44,112 nucleotides of DNA, taken from NCBI GenBank assembly GCA_022844015.1, contig JALHMO010000040.1, positions 1-44,112 of the forward strand. The letters run 5' to 3'. This document shows positions 32,084 through 40,089 of the stretch, piece by piece. This DNA comes from Reyranella sp. Its GTDB lineage: Bacteria > Pseudomonadota > Alphaproteobacteria > Reyranellales > Reyranellaceae. The notes under the pieces were generated by a model. That model was not told the origin of the DNA. It worked only from the letters and a program-made list of their open reading frames with translations, and searched no databases. Made by a program: the position numbers and the translations under genes. Positions within the stretch are counted from its first letter, which is position 1; each line of letters begins with the position of its first letter.

Positions 32084-33961
32084 GTGCGCAAGCTGGCGGG
32101 CTATGCCGGCCTCGTGGTCGCCATCGTGGCGATCACGATGTCGGTCTACCATGTTTATGTGCGGTTGACCGTCTACGCGCCGGACCAGCACGCCCTGCTG
32201 TTCATCACCCTCGGCTTCAGCCTGGTGCTGTCGTTCCTGCTGTGGCCGCGGCGCAAGGACGCGACGCCCGATCGCATCCCGTGGTCCGATCTCGGCCTCG
32301 CCGCCCTGTCGCTGGCTTGCGTCGGCTACATGTTCGTGAACTACGACTACATCGTGAACCGCTTCCCGACCGCCCATCCGCTCACCGCGATGGACATGCT
32401 GGTAGGCGGCGTCGGCATCCTGCTGGTGCTCGAAGCGACGCGACGCACCATCGGTGCCTCGCTGCCGATCGTGGCGATCGTCTTCCTGGTCTACGCCCTG
32501 GCGGGCCAGTGGCTGTTCGGCTTCCTGCATCATCGCGGGCTCACCGCCGAGATCACCATCGACCAGAGCTGGTTCACGACCGAGGGCGTGTTCGGGGTGC
32601 CGCTGCAGGTCGCCGGCACCTATGTCATCCTGTTCATCATCTTCGGCACCTTCCTGGAGCGCTCGGGCGCCGGCCAGTTCTTCATGAACTTCGCCAACGC
32701 CATCGCCGGCGGCGCGCGCGGCGGCCCCGGCAAGGTGGCGGTGGTGTCGTCCAGCCTGTTCGGGACGATCTCGGGCTCGGCCGTCGCCAACGTCATGGTC
32801 GACGGCTGGCTCACCATCCCGATGATGAAGAAGACCGGCTTCAAGCCCGAGGCGGCGGCGGCGATCGAGGCGGTGGCCTCGACCGGCGGCCAGATCATGC
32901 CGCCGATCATGGGTGCGGCCGCCTTCGTCATGGCCGAGTTCCTGGGCGCCAGCTACACCCAGGTCATGATCGCCGCGGCGATCCCGGCGCTGTTCTATTA
33001 CGGCGCGCTGTTCGCGGCGATCCATTTCAACGCCGTGCGCTCGGGCCTCAAGGGCCTGCCGCGCGAGGAGCTGCCGATCCTCGGCGAGATCATGATCAAG
33101 CAGGCCCATCTCTTCCTGCCGGTGATCGTGCTGCTGGGGCTGCTGCTGCTGGGCTTCACGCCGACCTACGGCGCGATCGTCGCCACCGGCGCCTTGGTAG
33201 TGATCTCGTGGCTGCGGCCGGCCACCGGCATGGGACCCCGCGCCTGCCTCGAATCGTTGCGCGACGGCGCCATCCACACTGTGCCGGTCGCCATGGCCTG
33301 CGCCTCCGCCGGCATCGTGATCGGCGTCGTGCTGCAGACCGGCCTGGCGCTTCGCTTCACCGCCTTCCTGATCGACTTCACCTACGGCTACCTGCTGCTC
33401 GCCCTCCTGATCACCATGGTGGCCGGGATCATCCTCGGCATGGGCATGCCGACGACGCCGGCCTACATCATGCAGGCAGCGCTGCTCGTGCCGGCGATCA
33501 TCAAGCTCGGTGTCGAGCCGATGGCGGCCCACATGTTCGCCTTCTACTTCTCCTGCCTCTCGGCGGTGACGCCGCCGGTGGCGCTGGCGGTCTATGCCGC
33601 CGCCTCGATCGGCGGCGCGAGCCTGTGGAAGTCGGGTGTCCAGGCGATGAAGTTCGCCGCCGCGGGCTTCATCGTGCCGTTCTTCTTCGTCTTCAACCCG
33701 GCGCTGCTGTTCGAGGGTCCGTGGTTCGACATTCTGCGCGCGGTGGTGACAGGCTCGATCGGCGTGATCGCCCTGGCCGCCGCGCTGGAAGCCTATTTCC
33801 TGCGCCCGGCCTCGTGGGTCGAGCGGGCGCTGTTCCTGGCCGCGGCGCTGCTGTTGATCGATCCGCAGGCGTTGACCGACGTGATCGGGCTCGCTGTCCT
33901 GGGCGTCGCCCTGCTCAGCCAGAAGCTGCGCCCGATAGGCCAGCCCCGCCCCGCGGAGTAA
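32084..33961 (+). CDS. TRAP transporter permease, fused 4TM/12TM subunits
   Basis: The product is 625 residues, the length of fused DctQ-DctM permeases that go with TAXI binding proteins. The first ~200 residues hold the small-subunit helices. The large subunit follows with FFMNFANAIAGGARGGPGKVAVVSS, GSAVANVMVDGWLTIPMMKKTG and the conserved VASTGGQIMPPIMGAAAFVMAE. Later blocks are GIILGMGMPTTPAYIM and SCLSAVTPPVALAVYAAA. It is an inner-membrane secondary transporter driven by an ion gradient. The start is a GTG at 32084 with a weak site, close behind the binding-protein stop. Confidence 0.93.
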   Translation: MRKLAGYAGLVVAIVAITMSVYHVYVRLTVYAPDQHALLFITLGFSLVLSFLLWPRRKDATPDRIPWSDLGLAALSLACVGYMFVNYDYIVNRFPTAHPLTAMDMLVGGVGILLVLEATRRTIGASLPIVAIVFLVYALAGQWLFGFLHHRGLTAEITIDQSWFTTEGVFGVPLQVAGTYVILFIIFGTFLERSGAGQFFMNFANAIAGGARGGPGKVAVVSSSLFGTISGSAVANVMVDGWLTIPMMKKTGFKPEAAAAIEAVASTGGQIMPPIMGAAAFVMAEFLGASYTQVMIAAAIPALFYYGALFAAIHFNAVRSGLKGLPREELPILGEIMIKQAHLFLPVIVLLGLLLLGFTPTYGAIVATGALVVISWLRPATGMGPRACLESLRDGAIHTVPVAMACASAGIVIGVVLQTGLALRFTAFLIDFTYGYLLLALLITMVAGIILGMGMPTTPAYIMQAALLVPAIIKLGVEPMAAHMFAFYFSCLSAVTPPVALAVYAAASIGGASLWKSGVQAMKFAAAGFIVPFFFVFNPALLFEGPWFDILRAVVTGSIGVIALAAALEAYFLRPASWVERALFLAAALLLIDPQALTDVIGLAVLGVALLSQKLRPIGQPRPAE

Positions 33962-33964
33962 CCA

Positions 33965-34060
33965 GTGGATCGTGCCCAGCTCCTCGCCCTCACCCTCATC
34001 GCCACGGTGGTGCTGGCCGGCACGGTCGCCTATGGCGTGCTTCGCCTCTACGCCGCCTGA
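33965..34060 (+). CDS. 31-residue single-helix membrane peptide in the TRAP operon
   Basis: A GTG three bases after the permease stop opens a 31-codon frame ending TGA at 34060. The translation starts MDRAQLLALTLIATVVLAG and ends GVLRLYAA, that is, one hydrophobic helix with charged N-terminal and Arg-containing C-terminal flanks. The close spacing suggests translational coupling to the permease. It may be a small accessory subunit. It could also be a chance frame, but the composition and ends are those of a real membrane peptide. Confidence 0.5.
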   Translation: MDRAQLLALTLIATVVLAGTVAYGVLRLYAA

Positions 34061-34209
34061 GGCGGCCGGCCCGACGAGCGGCGCGCGACGAACGGCCTGA
34101 GTACGCGCGCTGCGGCAGCGGTACGCGACCACGACGACCGCGCGGGGCCCCTGGCAGGTCTGCAATACTGCGGCCGGATTGCGGGAGCGTGCAGGTGAAG
34201 GCTCGATGA

Positions 34210-35649
34210 ATGGTTAGCGTCTGGCGCCAGCTTCTCGACGGCGCGACTGTCGCCGTGGATACGGCACGCGACCTGGCGAACGTCGATACGCTGAAAGTCG
34301 GCATCACCGGGTTGAGCGGCGCCGGCAAGACGGTGTTCATGGTCTCGCTGATCTCGAACCTGCTCGCGATGGTCCGGAACCAGGGCGCTGTCGATTCCCT
34401 TCCCGCGTTTCGCAAGGCCCTGACCGACGACAGTGGACAACTCCGCCTCCTCGACGTTTCGATCGAGTCCGCCGGGCCATCGCGGGTCCCGCGCTTCGCC
34501 TTCGAGGCGTTCCGCAGCACCCTGGCGCAGCCGGCGAGGCCCGACTGGCCGGTCGGCACGGACAAGCCCGCCCGGATCGTCCTGCGTCTCACCCTGTCGG
34601 CGCGCAGCACGCTGGGCCGATTGAAGGATACCTTCCTCGGCCCGCGCGTGGTGCGGCTGGAGCTCCTCGACTATCCGGGCGAATGGCTGCTCGACCTGCC
34701 GCTGCTCGAGCAGTCCTACGAGGAATGGTCGGCGGAGACCCTGCGCCTCCTGAACGAGGCCCCGCGCGCGGCATTGAGCGAGGCGTTCCGCACATTCCTC
34801 GCGGCGCTCTCGCCCGGCGCACCGGCCGACGACAGGACGGCGGAGCATGGCTTCCAGCTCTACCGGGAGGCGCTGCGGCGCTGCCGCCGCGAGGCCGAGC
34901 TGCGCTGGCTCCAGCCCGGCCGCTTCCTCACACCCGGCCCGTGGGGCGACGTGCCCCTGCATCATTTCTTTCCCTGGGCCGGCGCGCCGGGCCCCCTTCC
35001 CGGCACGCTCGCCGGGCAGCTTCATGAACGGTTCGAGGCCTACAAGCGCGAGAGCCGCGAGAGCTTCTTCGAGCCCTATTTCAGCGCCTTCGATCGCCAG
35101 ATCGTCCTGGTCGATGTGCTCGGCGCCCTGTTCGCGGGGCGCACGGCCTTCGAGGACACGAGCCGCGCCCTCGGCCGCATCGGCGCGAGCTACGCGAGGC
35201 ACCTCACGGGAGGCTGGCTGCTCGGACGCAAGATCCGGCACGTGGCGTTCGTGGCAACCAAGGCCGACTATGTCGACGACCTCCAGCGACCGCACCTGCA
35301 GGGCATGCTCGCGAGCATGATCGAGGCTGCGCCCGGCGCCCACGGCAACGCGCTCGGCCGCAGCTTCCACTTCGTCTCCTCGATCCGCTGCACGTCGGAC
35401 GCCAACGCCCCCGCGAAGGACGGCGTCGTCACCCGCGTGGTCATGGGCACGAAGCTCGGCGAGGAGCATCAGCGGGCTTTCTACCCGGGCATCGTCCCTG
35501 CGGGCGCCGTACCGCCCGTGTTCTGGACCAAGCCGTACTTCGTGCTCCCCAGGCTGCGCCCGCCGGTCCTCCGACCTGGCGATGCGCAACCCGTCGACCA
35601 TATCAATATCGACAGCCTGCTCGTCGACCTGATTGGGGACGCCCTATGA
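34210..35649 (+). CDS. ycjX: YcjX family P-loop protein (DUF463)
   Basis: The product is 479 residues. The Walker A motif GLSGAGKTVF lies near residues 34-43, and LELLDYPGEWLLDLPLL contains the Walker B/switch-like Asp-Tyr-Pro-Gly-Glu typical of YcjX. Other blocks are PLHHFFPW, ESFFEPYFSAFDRQIVLVDVL and HVAFVATKADYV (a T-K-x-D base-recognition-like motif). It is a predicted nucleotide-binding cytosolic protein. In E. coli ycjX and ycjF belong to the phage-shock regulon, so an envelope-stress link is inferred, though no pspA is in this window. The ATG at 34210 has GGTGAAGG upstream and its stop overlaps the next gene. Confidence 0.9.
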   Translation: MVSVWRQLLDGATVAVDTARDLANVDTLKVGITGLSGAGKTVFMVSLISNLLAMVRNQGAVDSLPAFRKALTDDSGQLRLLDVSIESAGPSRVPRFAFEAFRSTLAQPARPDWPVGTDKPARIVLRLTLSARSTLGRLKDTFLGPRVVRLELLDYPGEWLLDLPLLEQSYEEWSAETLRLLNEAPRAALSEAFRTFLAALSPGAPADDRTAEHGFQLYREALRRCRREAELRWLQPGRFLTPGPWGDVPLHHFFPWAGAPGPLPGTLAGQLHERFEAYKRESRESFFEPYFSAFDRQIVLVDVLGALFAGRTAFEDTSRALGRIGASYARHLTGGWLLGRKIRHVAFVATKADYVDDLQRPHLQGMLASMIEAAPGAHGNALGRSFHFVSSIRCTSDANAPAKDGVVTRVVMGTKLGEEHQRAFYPGIVPAGAVPPVFWTKPYFVLPRLRPPVLRPGDAQPVDHINIDSLLVDLIGDAL

Positions 35650-36569
35650 ACCAGCGCCGCGGTTTCCTCGACGATCTCGAACCCGACATCGCGCCGACGG
35701 CACCTCCACCGCCGCCGCCGGAGCGCGGGTGGCTGGCCGGCGTGGACGGCGCCGCGGGGCCGGTTCGCCACGTCGCCGTACCGACCTTGCCTGCGCCGGC
35801 ACTGCGAGAGCGCCGTCAACCGCTCGCGATCGCGGCAGGTGCCCTGGTCCTGCTGATCGGTGGCGTGGCGGCGCTCGAGCTGGCGAACTTCGCGGCCGCC
35901 CAGTTCGACCGGTCGCCTTTGCTGGGCTGGCTGACCATCGCGCTGATCGGCCCGCCGGCGGCCGCCCTCGGATGGTCCGTCGTCCGCGAATGGCGCGGCT
36001 ATGCCAGCCTGCGAACGGTCGAGCGGATTCGCGACGGCCTGCAAAGCGACGACCTCGAGGTCGTGCGCCGCCACGCCCGTGCCTGGTTGCGGGCGGTCGC
36101 CGCGCCGGACGATCTGGTGAGGAGCGTGGAAGCGGCAGCCGATCCCGCGACCTTGCGGGCACTGCTCGGCGCGGGACCGCTGGCCAGGATCGATCAGGAA
36201 GCCGCCCAGGCGGGCCGGTCGGCGGCCCTGCAGATCCTGGCGGCGACCGCCGTCAGCCCGTGGCCCGGCCTGGATGGCGTGCTGGTCGTCTGGCGCGGGC
36301 TTCGACTGATCAGGCGGATTGCCGGGCTGTACGGCATGCGGCCGGGCACGCTCGGGACCCTGCGCCTGTGGCGACGGGTGGCGCTCGACGCCGGCTCGGT
36401 CGCCGCGGCCGACGTCGTCGTCGCCACCATGACCGACGCCCTCTTCAGCTCGCCGCTGGGCGGCGCCCTCGCCGGGCAGGCCTCCGGCTCGGCGATCGCC
36501 GCGCAGCGGATGCTGCGGCTTTCGGTTGCCGTCGCCCGCAGCTGCCGCCCGATCGACGAAGGGGCGTGA
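35646..36569 (+). CDS. ycjF: YcjF family (DUF697/TIGR01620) membrane protein
   Basis: The product is 307 residues and starts inside the ycjX stop (ATGA). The N-terminal ~60 residues are proline-rich and hydrophilic. Two hydrophobic helices follow at about 60-82 and 92-112 (LAIAAGALVLLIGG, LLGWLTIALIGPPAAALGW). A C-terminal helical domain contains the DUF697-type region (ALQILAATAVSPWPGLDGVLVVWRGLRLI). It is the usual partner of YcjX in the inner membrane. The protein ends shortly before a long inverted repeat. Confidence 0.87.
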   Translation: MNQRRGFLDDLEPDIAPTAPPPPPPERGWLAGVDGAAGPVRHVAVPTLPAPALRERRQPLAIAAGALVLLIGGVAALELANFAAAQFDRSPLLGWLTIALIGPPAAALGWSVVREWRGYASLRTVERIRDGLQSDDLEVVRRHARAWLRAVAAPDDLVRSVEAAADPATLRALLGAGPLARIDQEAAQAGRSAALQILAATAVSPWPGLDGVLVVWRGLRLIRRIAGLYGMRPGTLGTLRLWRRVALDAGSVAAADVVVATMTDALFSSPLGGALAGQASGSAIAAQRMLRLSVAVARSCRPIDEGA

Positions 36570-36709
36570 GCCCTCGGCTGGCAGGCGTCACGGCAAGGTC
36601 ACCTTTCCGCATGACGCCCGCGGCGCCGACTGGCCGGGCGATGGCCTCGAGCGCTTCGCCTTCCGCGAGGTGCCTCTGACCTGCGGCTGGCAGGATGTCG
36701 CAAGCTCGT

Positions 36710-36783
36710 GCTCTTGCGGACCGCGCGCGTCCCGCTCGCTCGCATCATCATGAGCGAGCGGGACGCCCGCGGTCCGCAAGAGC
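36710..36783. terminator. 32-bp inverted repeat between convergent genes (possible bidirectional terminator)
   Basis: The arms 36710-36741 and 36752-36783 are reverse complements except for one mismatch, with a 10-base loop (GCATCATCAT). The arms begin GCTCTTGCGGACCGCG and continue GCGTCCCGCTCGCTC. The element sits between the convergent ycjF and SGNH hydrolase genes, seven bases beyond the latter's stop. No T-run follows either arm, so a Rho-independent terminator is only one reading; a small palindromic mobile repeat is another. Confidence 0.5.
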
Positions 36784-36789
36784 ATGCCC

Positions 36790-37926
36790 TCAATCGAACA
36801 GCGACAGGTCGATCAGGTCGCCCATGCGGTTGTAGCCGAGATCGCTGGGATGCAGATGATCGCCGTTGTCGTAGATCGGCAGCATGCGCGGCCAGTGACC
36901 GGGATCGCGCAGGCCCTCGTCGAAATCGATCACGGCGTGGAACGCGCCGCTGGTGCGGATCCAGTCGTTGACCGCCTTGCGCTTGGCCTCGCCCACCGGC
37001 GTGTAGGCGCCGCGCAGGAAGGTCTCGTTCTCGAACGGCGTCAGGGTGCCGCCGAAGATCCTGATGCCGCGATCGCGGGCGCGCAGCGCCATCTGGCCGA
37101 GGCCGGCGATCATCTCCTCCGCCGTCACCGCCTCCTCGGCGAGGCCGCGCCGGTTGCGGATGTCGTTGATGCCGAGCACCACGATGGCATGGGTGACGCC
37201 GGGCTGGGAGAGCACGTCGCGGTCGAAACGCTTGACGCCGCAGTCGCCGCGGATGTCGTGCAGGATGCGGTTGCCGCCCAGTCCCTGGTTCATGACGCCG
37301 AGCATCCTGCCGCCGCGGGCGACCAGCCGACGGGCCAGCTGGTCGGGCCAGCGGCAGAACTGGTCGTAGCTCGAGATGTTGCCGTCGGTGAGCGAATCGC
37401 CCAGCGCGACGATGCCCCCGACCTCGTCGCCGGCCAGCACGTCGACGCCGCAGAGAAAGTACCAGTCGTCGACCACGCGGCTGGCATGCATGACCGCGTG
37501 GCCGGTGAAGTCGCCGGGCGGCGAGAGATAGGCCAGCTGGCGCGAATAGCGTCCGGTCACGCCGAAGCTCGCCGGCAGGTCGTTCGGGATGTAGAGGCTC
37601 ACCGCCAGGTCGCCGAGCGGCGCCACGGCGAGCGGCACCGGGTCGCTGACCACGAACGCGCCGGCGGGAATCTTCGCCATGGCCGAGCCGTCGAAGGTGA
37701 CGACCCGATCGGTGGCCGGGTCGATCGCCGGTCCCGGCGCCCGCCGCGCGACGTGGGTCGAGGCGATGACCAGATCGGCTTTGCCTGCCGCATTGGAAAG
37801 CCGCAGGCGGATCGTGTCGCCGCCGATGCTGACACGCGGGAACATGCGAATGGTGGGGCTGGCGAGCGCCACGCCGTCCGCCGGCGCAGGGGTCGCCGCC
37901 CAGGCGCCAACCCAATGCGATGCCAT
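36790..37926 (-). CDS. SGNH/GDSL-type hydrolase
   Basis: The product is 378 residues. The C-terminal two thirds is an SGNH esterase/lipase domain: block I ALGDSLTDGN (nucleophile Ser), block II GLGGNR (oxyanion Gly), block III VVLGINDI (oxyanion Asn) and block V DHLHPSDLGY (catalytic Asp-His). The N-terminal ~170 residues form a beta-rich domain (TIRMFPRVSIGGDTIRLRLSN, LAVSLYIPND) seen in relatives acting on carbohydrate esters. MASHWVGAWAATPAPADG is the usual family start and there is no signal peptide before it. Probably a carbohydrate or lipid esterase. It is divergent from the acyl-CoA synthetase gene. Confidence 0.9.
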   Translation of the reverse strand: MASHWVGAWAATPAPADGVALASPTIRMFPRVSIGGDTIRLRLSNAAGKADLVIASTHVARRAPGPAIDPATDRVVTFDGSAMAKIPAGAFVVSDPVPLAVAPLGDLAVSLYIPNDLPASFGVTGRYSRQLAYLSPPGDFTGHAVMHASRVVDDWYFLCGVDVLAGDEVGGIVALGDSLTDGNISSYDQFCRWPDQLARRLVARGGRMLGVMNQGLGGNRILHDIRGDCGVKRFDRDVLSQPGVTHAIVVLGINDIRNRRGLAEEAVTAEEMIAGLGQMALRARDRGIRIFGGTLTPFENETFLRGAYTPVGEAKRKAVNDWIRTSGAFHAVIDFDEGLRDPGHWPRMLPIYDNGDHLHPSDLGYNRMGDLIDLSLFD

Positions 37927-38101
37927 GTCACTGCCTCATGCCGGGCGCCGGAAGAGGTCCGGCGTTACCCCGCAAGTATGCAGCGCGTCAGGATGAACGG
38001 GAACCTGCCCAAGAGGCGAAGGAACGCAGTGCGATCCGATCGCCGCGATGCCGGCCCGCGAAACAGCTGGAGGCTTGCGGGGTCGCGCCACGTCCCGGCA
38101 T

Positions 38102-39655
38102 ATGCATCCTTCGATGCATCCCTATATCCACGCCCGAACCACCCCCGACAAGCCGGCCTACATCATGGCCGGCAGCGGCGAGACGGTGACCTATCGCCAG
38201 CTCGACGAGCAGTCCAACCGCGCCGCCCAGCTCTTCCGGTCGCTCGGCCTGAAGGCCGGCGACCACATCGCGATCTTCCTGGAAAACAACGCGCGCTTCT
38301 TCGAGGTCTGCTGGGGCGCGCAGCGATCGGGCCTGATCTACACCGCGATCAGCTCGCGCCTGACAGCGAGCGAGGTCGCCTACATCACGAAGGATTGCGG
38401 CGCCCGGCTCTTCATCACCTCGACGTACCTGGCGGAGCGGGCGGCCGAGCTGGCGCCCCTGCTCGCCGACGTGCCGCACCGTTTCATGATCGACGGCACC
38501 GTTCCCGGCTACGACTCGTGGGAGGCGGCGGTTGCGCGCCATCCGGCGACGCCGATCGCCGACCAGACCGCCGGGCACGACATGCTCTACTCGTCGGGAA
38601 CGACCGGCCGGCCCAAGGGCGTGCTGCCGGTGGTCGAGCCGCAGGCGATCGATTTCGACAGCCCGCTGTCGGCGATCACGCGCCAGCTCTACGGCATGGA
38701 CGCGAATACCGTCTACCTGTCGCCGGCGCCGCTCTATCACGCAGCGCCGCTGCGCTTCAACATGAGCATCATGCGGCTCGGCGGCACCTCGGTGATCATG
38801 GAGCATTTCGACGCCGAGGAATTCCTGCGGCTGGTCGGCAAGCACGGGATCACGCATACGCAAGTCGTGCCGACGATGTTCGTGCGCTTCCTCAAGCTGC
38901 CGGAGGACGTGCGCCGGCGCTACGACGTCTCGTCCCTGCGCTGCGCCATCCATGCGGCGGCGCCCTGCCCGATCCCGACCAAGGAGCAAATGATCGACTG
39001 GTGGGGGCCGATCGTGTGGGAATACTACGGCGGCACCGAAGGCAACGGCCTCACCATGTGCAACGCCGCCGAATGGATGGCGCACAAGGGCACGGTCGGC
39101 CGCGCGGTCGTCGGCAAGCTCAAGATCTGCGACGAGGACGGCAACGAGCTGCCGCAGGGCGAGCCCGGCACGGTCTACTTCGCCGAGGGAAGGCCCTTCG
39201 AGTATCACAACGATCCCGTGAAGACCGCGGAGTCGCGACATGCCAAGGGCTGGACCACGCTGGGCGACGTCGGCTACGTCGATGCCGACGGCTTCCTGCA
39301 CCTGACCGACCGCAAGGCGTTCATGATCATCTCCGGCGGCGTCAACATCTACCCGCAGGAATGCGAGAACCTGCTGATCAATCATCCCAAGGTGATCGAT
39401 TGCGCGGTGTTCGGCGTGCCCAATCCCGATTTCGGCGAGGAGGTGAAGGCGGTCGTGCAGCCGCGCGACATGGCCGAGGCCGGCCCGGCGCTGGCCGAGG
39501 AGCTGTTGGCCTACTGCCGCCAGCACCTCTCCGCCATAAAGTGCCCGCGCAGCATCGACTTCGAGGCCGAGCTGCCCCGCCATCCTACCGGCAAGCTCTA
39601 CAAGCGCCTGCTGCGCGACCGGTACTGGCAGGGGCACTCGTCCAGGATCGTGTGA
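38102..39655 (+). CDS. Acyl-CoA synthetase (AMP-forming, class I adenylating enzyme)
   Basis: The product is 517 residues in the ANL superfamily. The P-loop-like motif LYSSGTTGRPKG, the adenine-binding EYYGGTEGNG, the hinge GDVGYVDADGFLHLTDRK and the catalytic C-terminal Lys region HPTGKLYKR are all present. It joins a carboxylic acid to CoA through an acyl-adenylate. The chain length is unknown; relatives act on fatty or aryl acids. Starts at 38102 or 38114 (MHPYIHARTTPDKPAYI) are both plausible; a GTG/ATG further upstream at 38048 adds non-family residues. No operon partner is evident. Confidence 0.9.
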   Translation: MHPSMHPYIHARTTPDKPAYIMAGSGETVTYRQLDEQSNRAAQLFRSLGLKAGDHIAIFLENNARFFEVCWGAQRSGLIYTAISSRLTASEVAYITKDCGARLFITSTYLAERAAELAPLLADVPHRFMIDGTVPGYDSWEAAVARHPATPIADQTAGHDMLYSSGTTGRPKGVLPVVEPQAIDFDSPLSAITRQLYGMDANTVYLSPAPLYHAAPLRFNMSIMRLGGTSVIMEHFDAEEFLRLVGKHGITHTQVVPTMFVRFLKLPEDVRRRYDVSSLRCAIHAAAPCPIPTKEQMIDWWGPIVWEYYGGTEGNGLTMCNAAEWMAHKGTVGRAVVGKLKICDEDGNELPQGEPGTVYFAEGRPFEYHNDPVKTAESRHAKGWTTLGDVGYVDADGFLHLTDRKAFMIISGGVNIYPQECENLLINHPKVIDCAVFGVPNPDFGEEVKAVVQPRDMAEAGPALAEELLAYCRQHLSAIKCPRSIDFEAELPRHPTGKLYKRLLRDRYWQGHSSRIV

Positions 39656-39667
39656 TCGATCGGGCCG

Positions 39668-40039
39668 CTACTGCTTCGACAGCGTCAGGAAGAACTGCTT
39701 CCCGGTGCTGATGGTGAACGTTCCCTGGAGCTTTCCGTCCTTGTGCTGAAGCTTCACCGTCGAGCTTCCGCCGGTGTACAACTCGACAGCGTTGCCGGAG
39801 ACGGAGCAGGAGCGCGCCGCCGCCGGTGCGGCCGCGTTGCGCGCATAGTCCCAGGTGCATTTCCCGTCGGCGCTGATCGTCATCACGCGGTCCGGGCCGC
39901 CGCGGTCCCCGACCGTGTACTGCTCCAGGGTTCCGCGCCATGTTCCCACGGCCCACCCGGGGGTCTGGGCTGCAGCGCCGCCTGCGATCGAGAGCGAGGC
40001 AGCAAGCCCTCCGATGGCCGCAACGATAGTGTTCCGCAT
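39668..40039 (-). CDS. Small exported protein of unknown function
   Basis: The product is 123 residues. It has a signal peptide (MRNTIVAAIGGLAASLSIAG, cleavage probably after AAAQ near residue 25). The mature part is about 100 residues and beta-rich: GWAVGTWRGTLEQYTVG, RVMTISADGKCTWDYAR, and a C-terminal LQGTFTISTGKQFFLTLS. Two cysteines (CTWDY and RSCSV) may form a disulfide. The pattern resembles small periplasmic lipocalin-like or avidin-like folds, but I recognise no family. AGGGAG lies upstream of the ATG. It converges on the acyl-CoA synthetase gene with 12 bases between the stops. Confidence 0.65.
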   Translation of the reverse strand: MRNTIVAAIGGLAASLSIAGGAAAQTPGWAVGTWRGTLEQYTVGDRGGPDRVMTISADGKCTWDYARNAAAPAAARSCSVSGNAVELYTGGSSTVKLQHKDGKLQGTFTISTGKQFFLTLSKQ

Positions 40040-40089
40040 ATCATCATGCTCCCTTTGTCCCAGAATACGCCTTGGGATCGCCTGGACCA

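Noticed and set aside
31130..34165. A 1011-residue minus-strand open frame opposite the TRAP transporter genes
   Set aside because: Composition is His/Arg/Glu-rich with no domain pattern. It is an antisense shadow of well-recognised transporter genes in GC-rich DNA.
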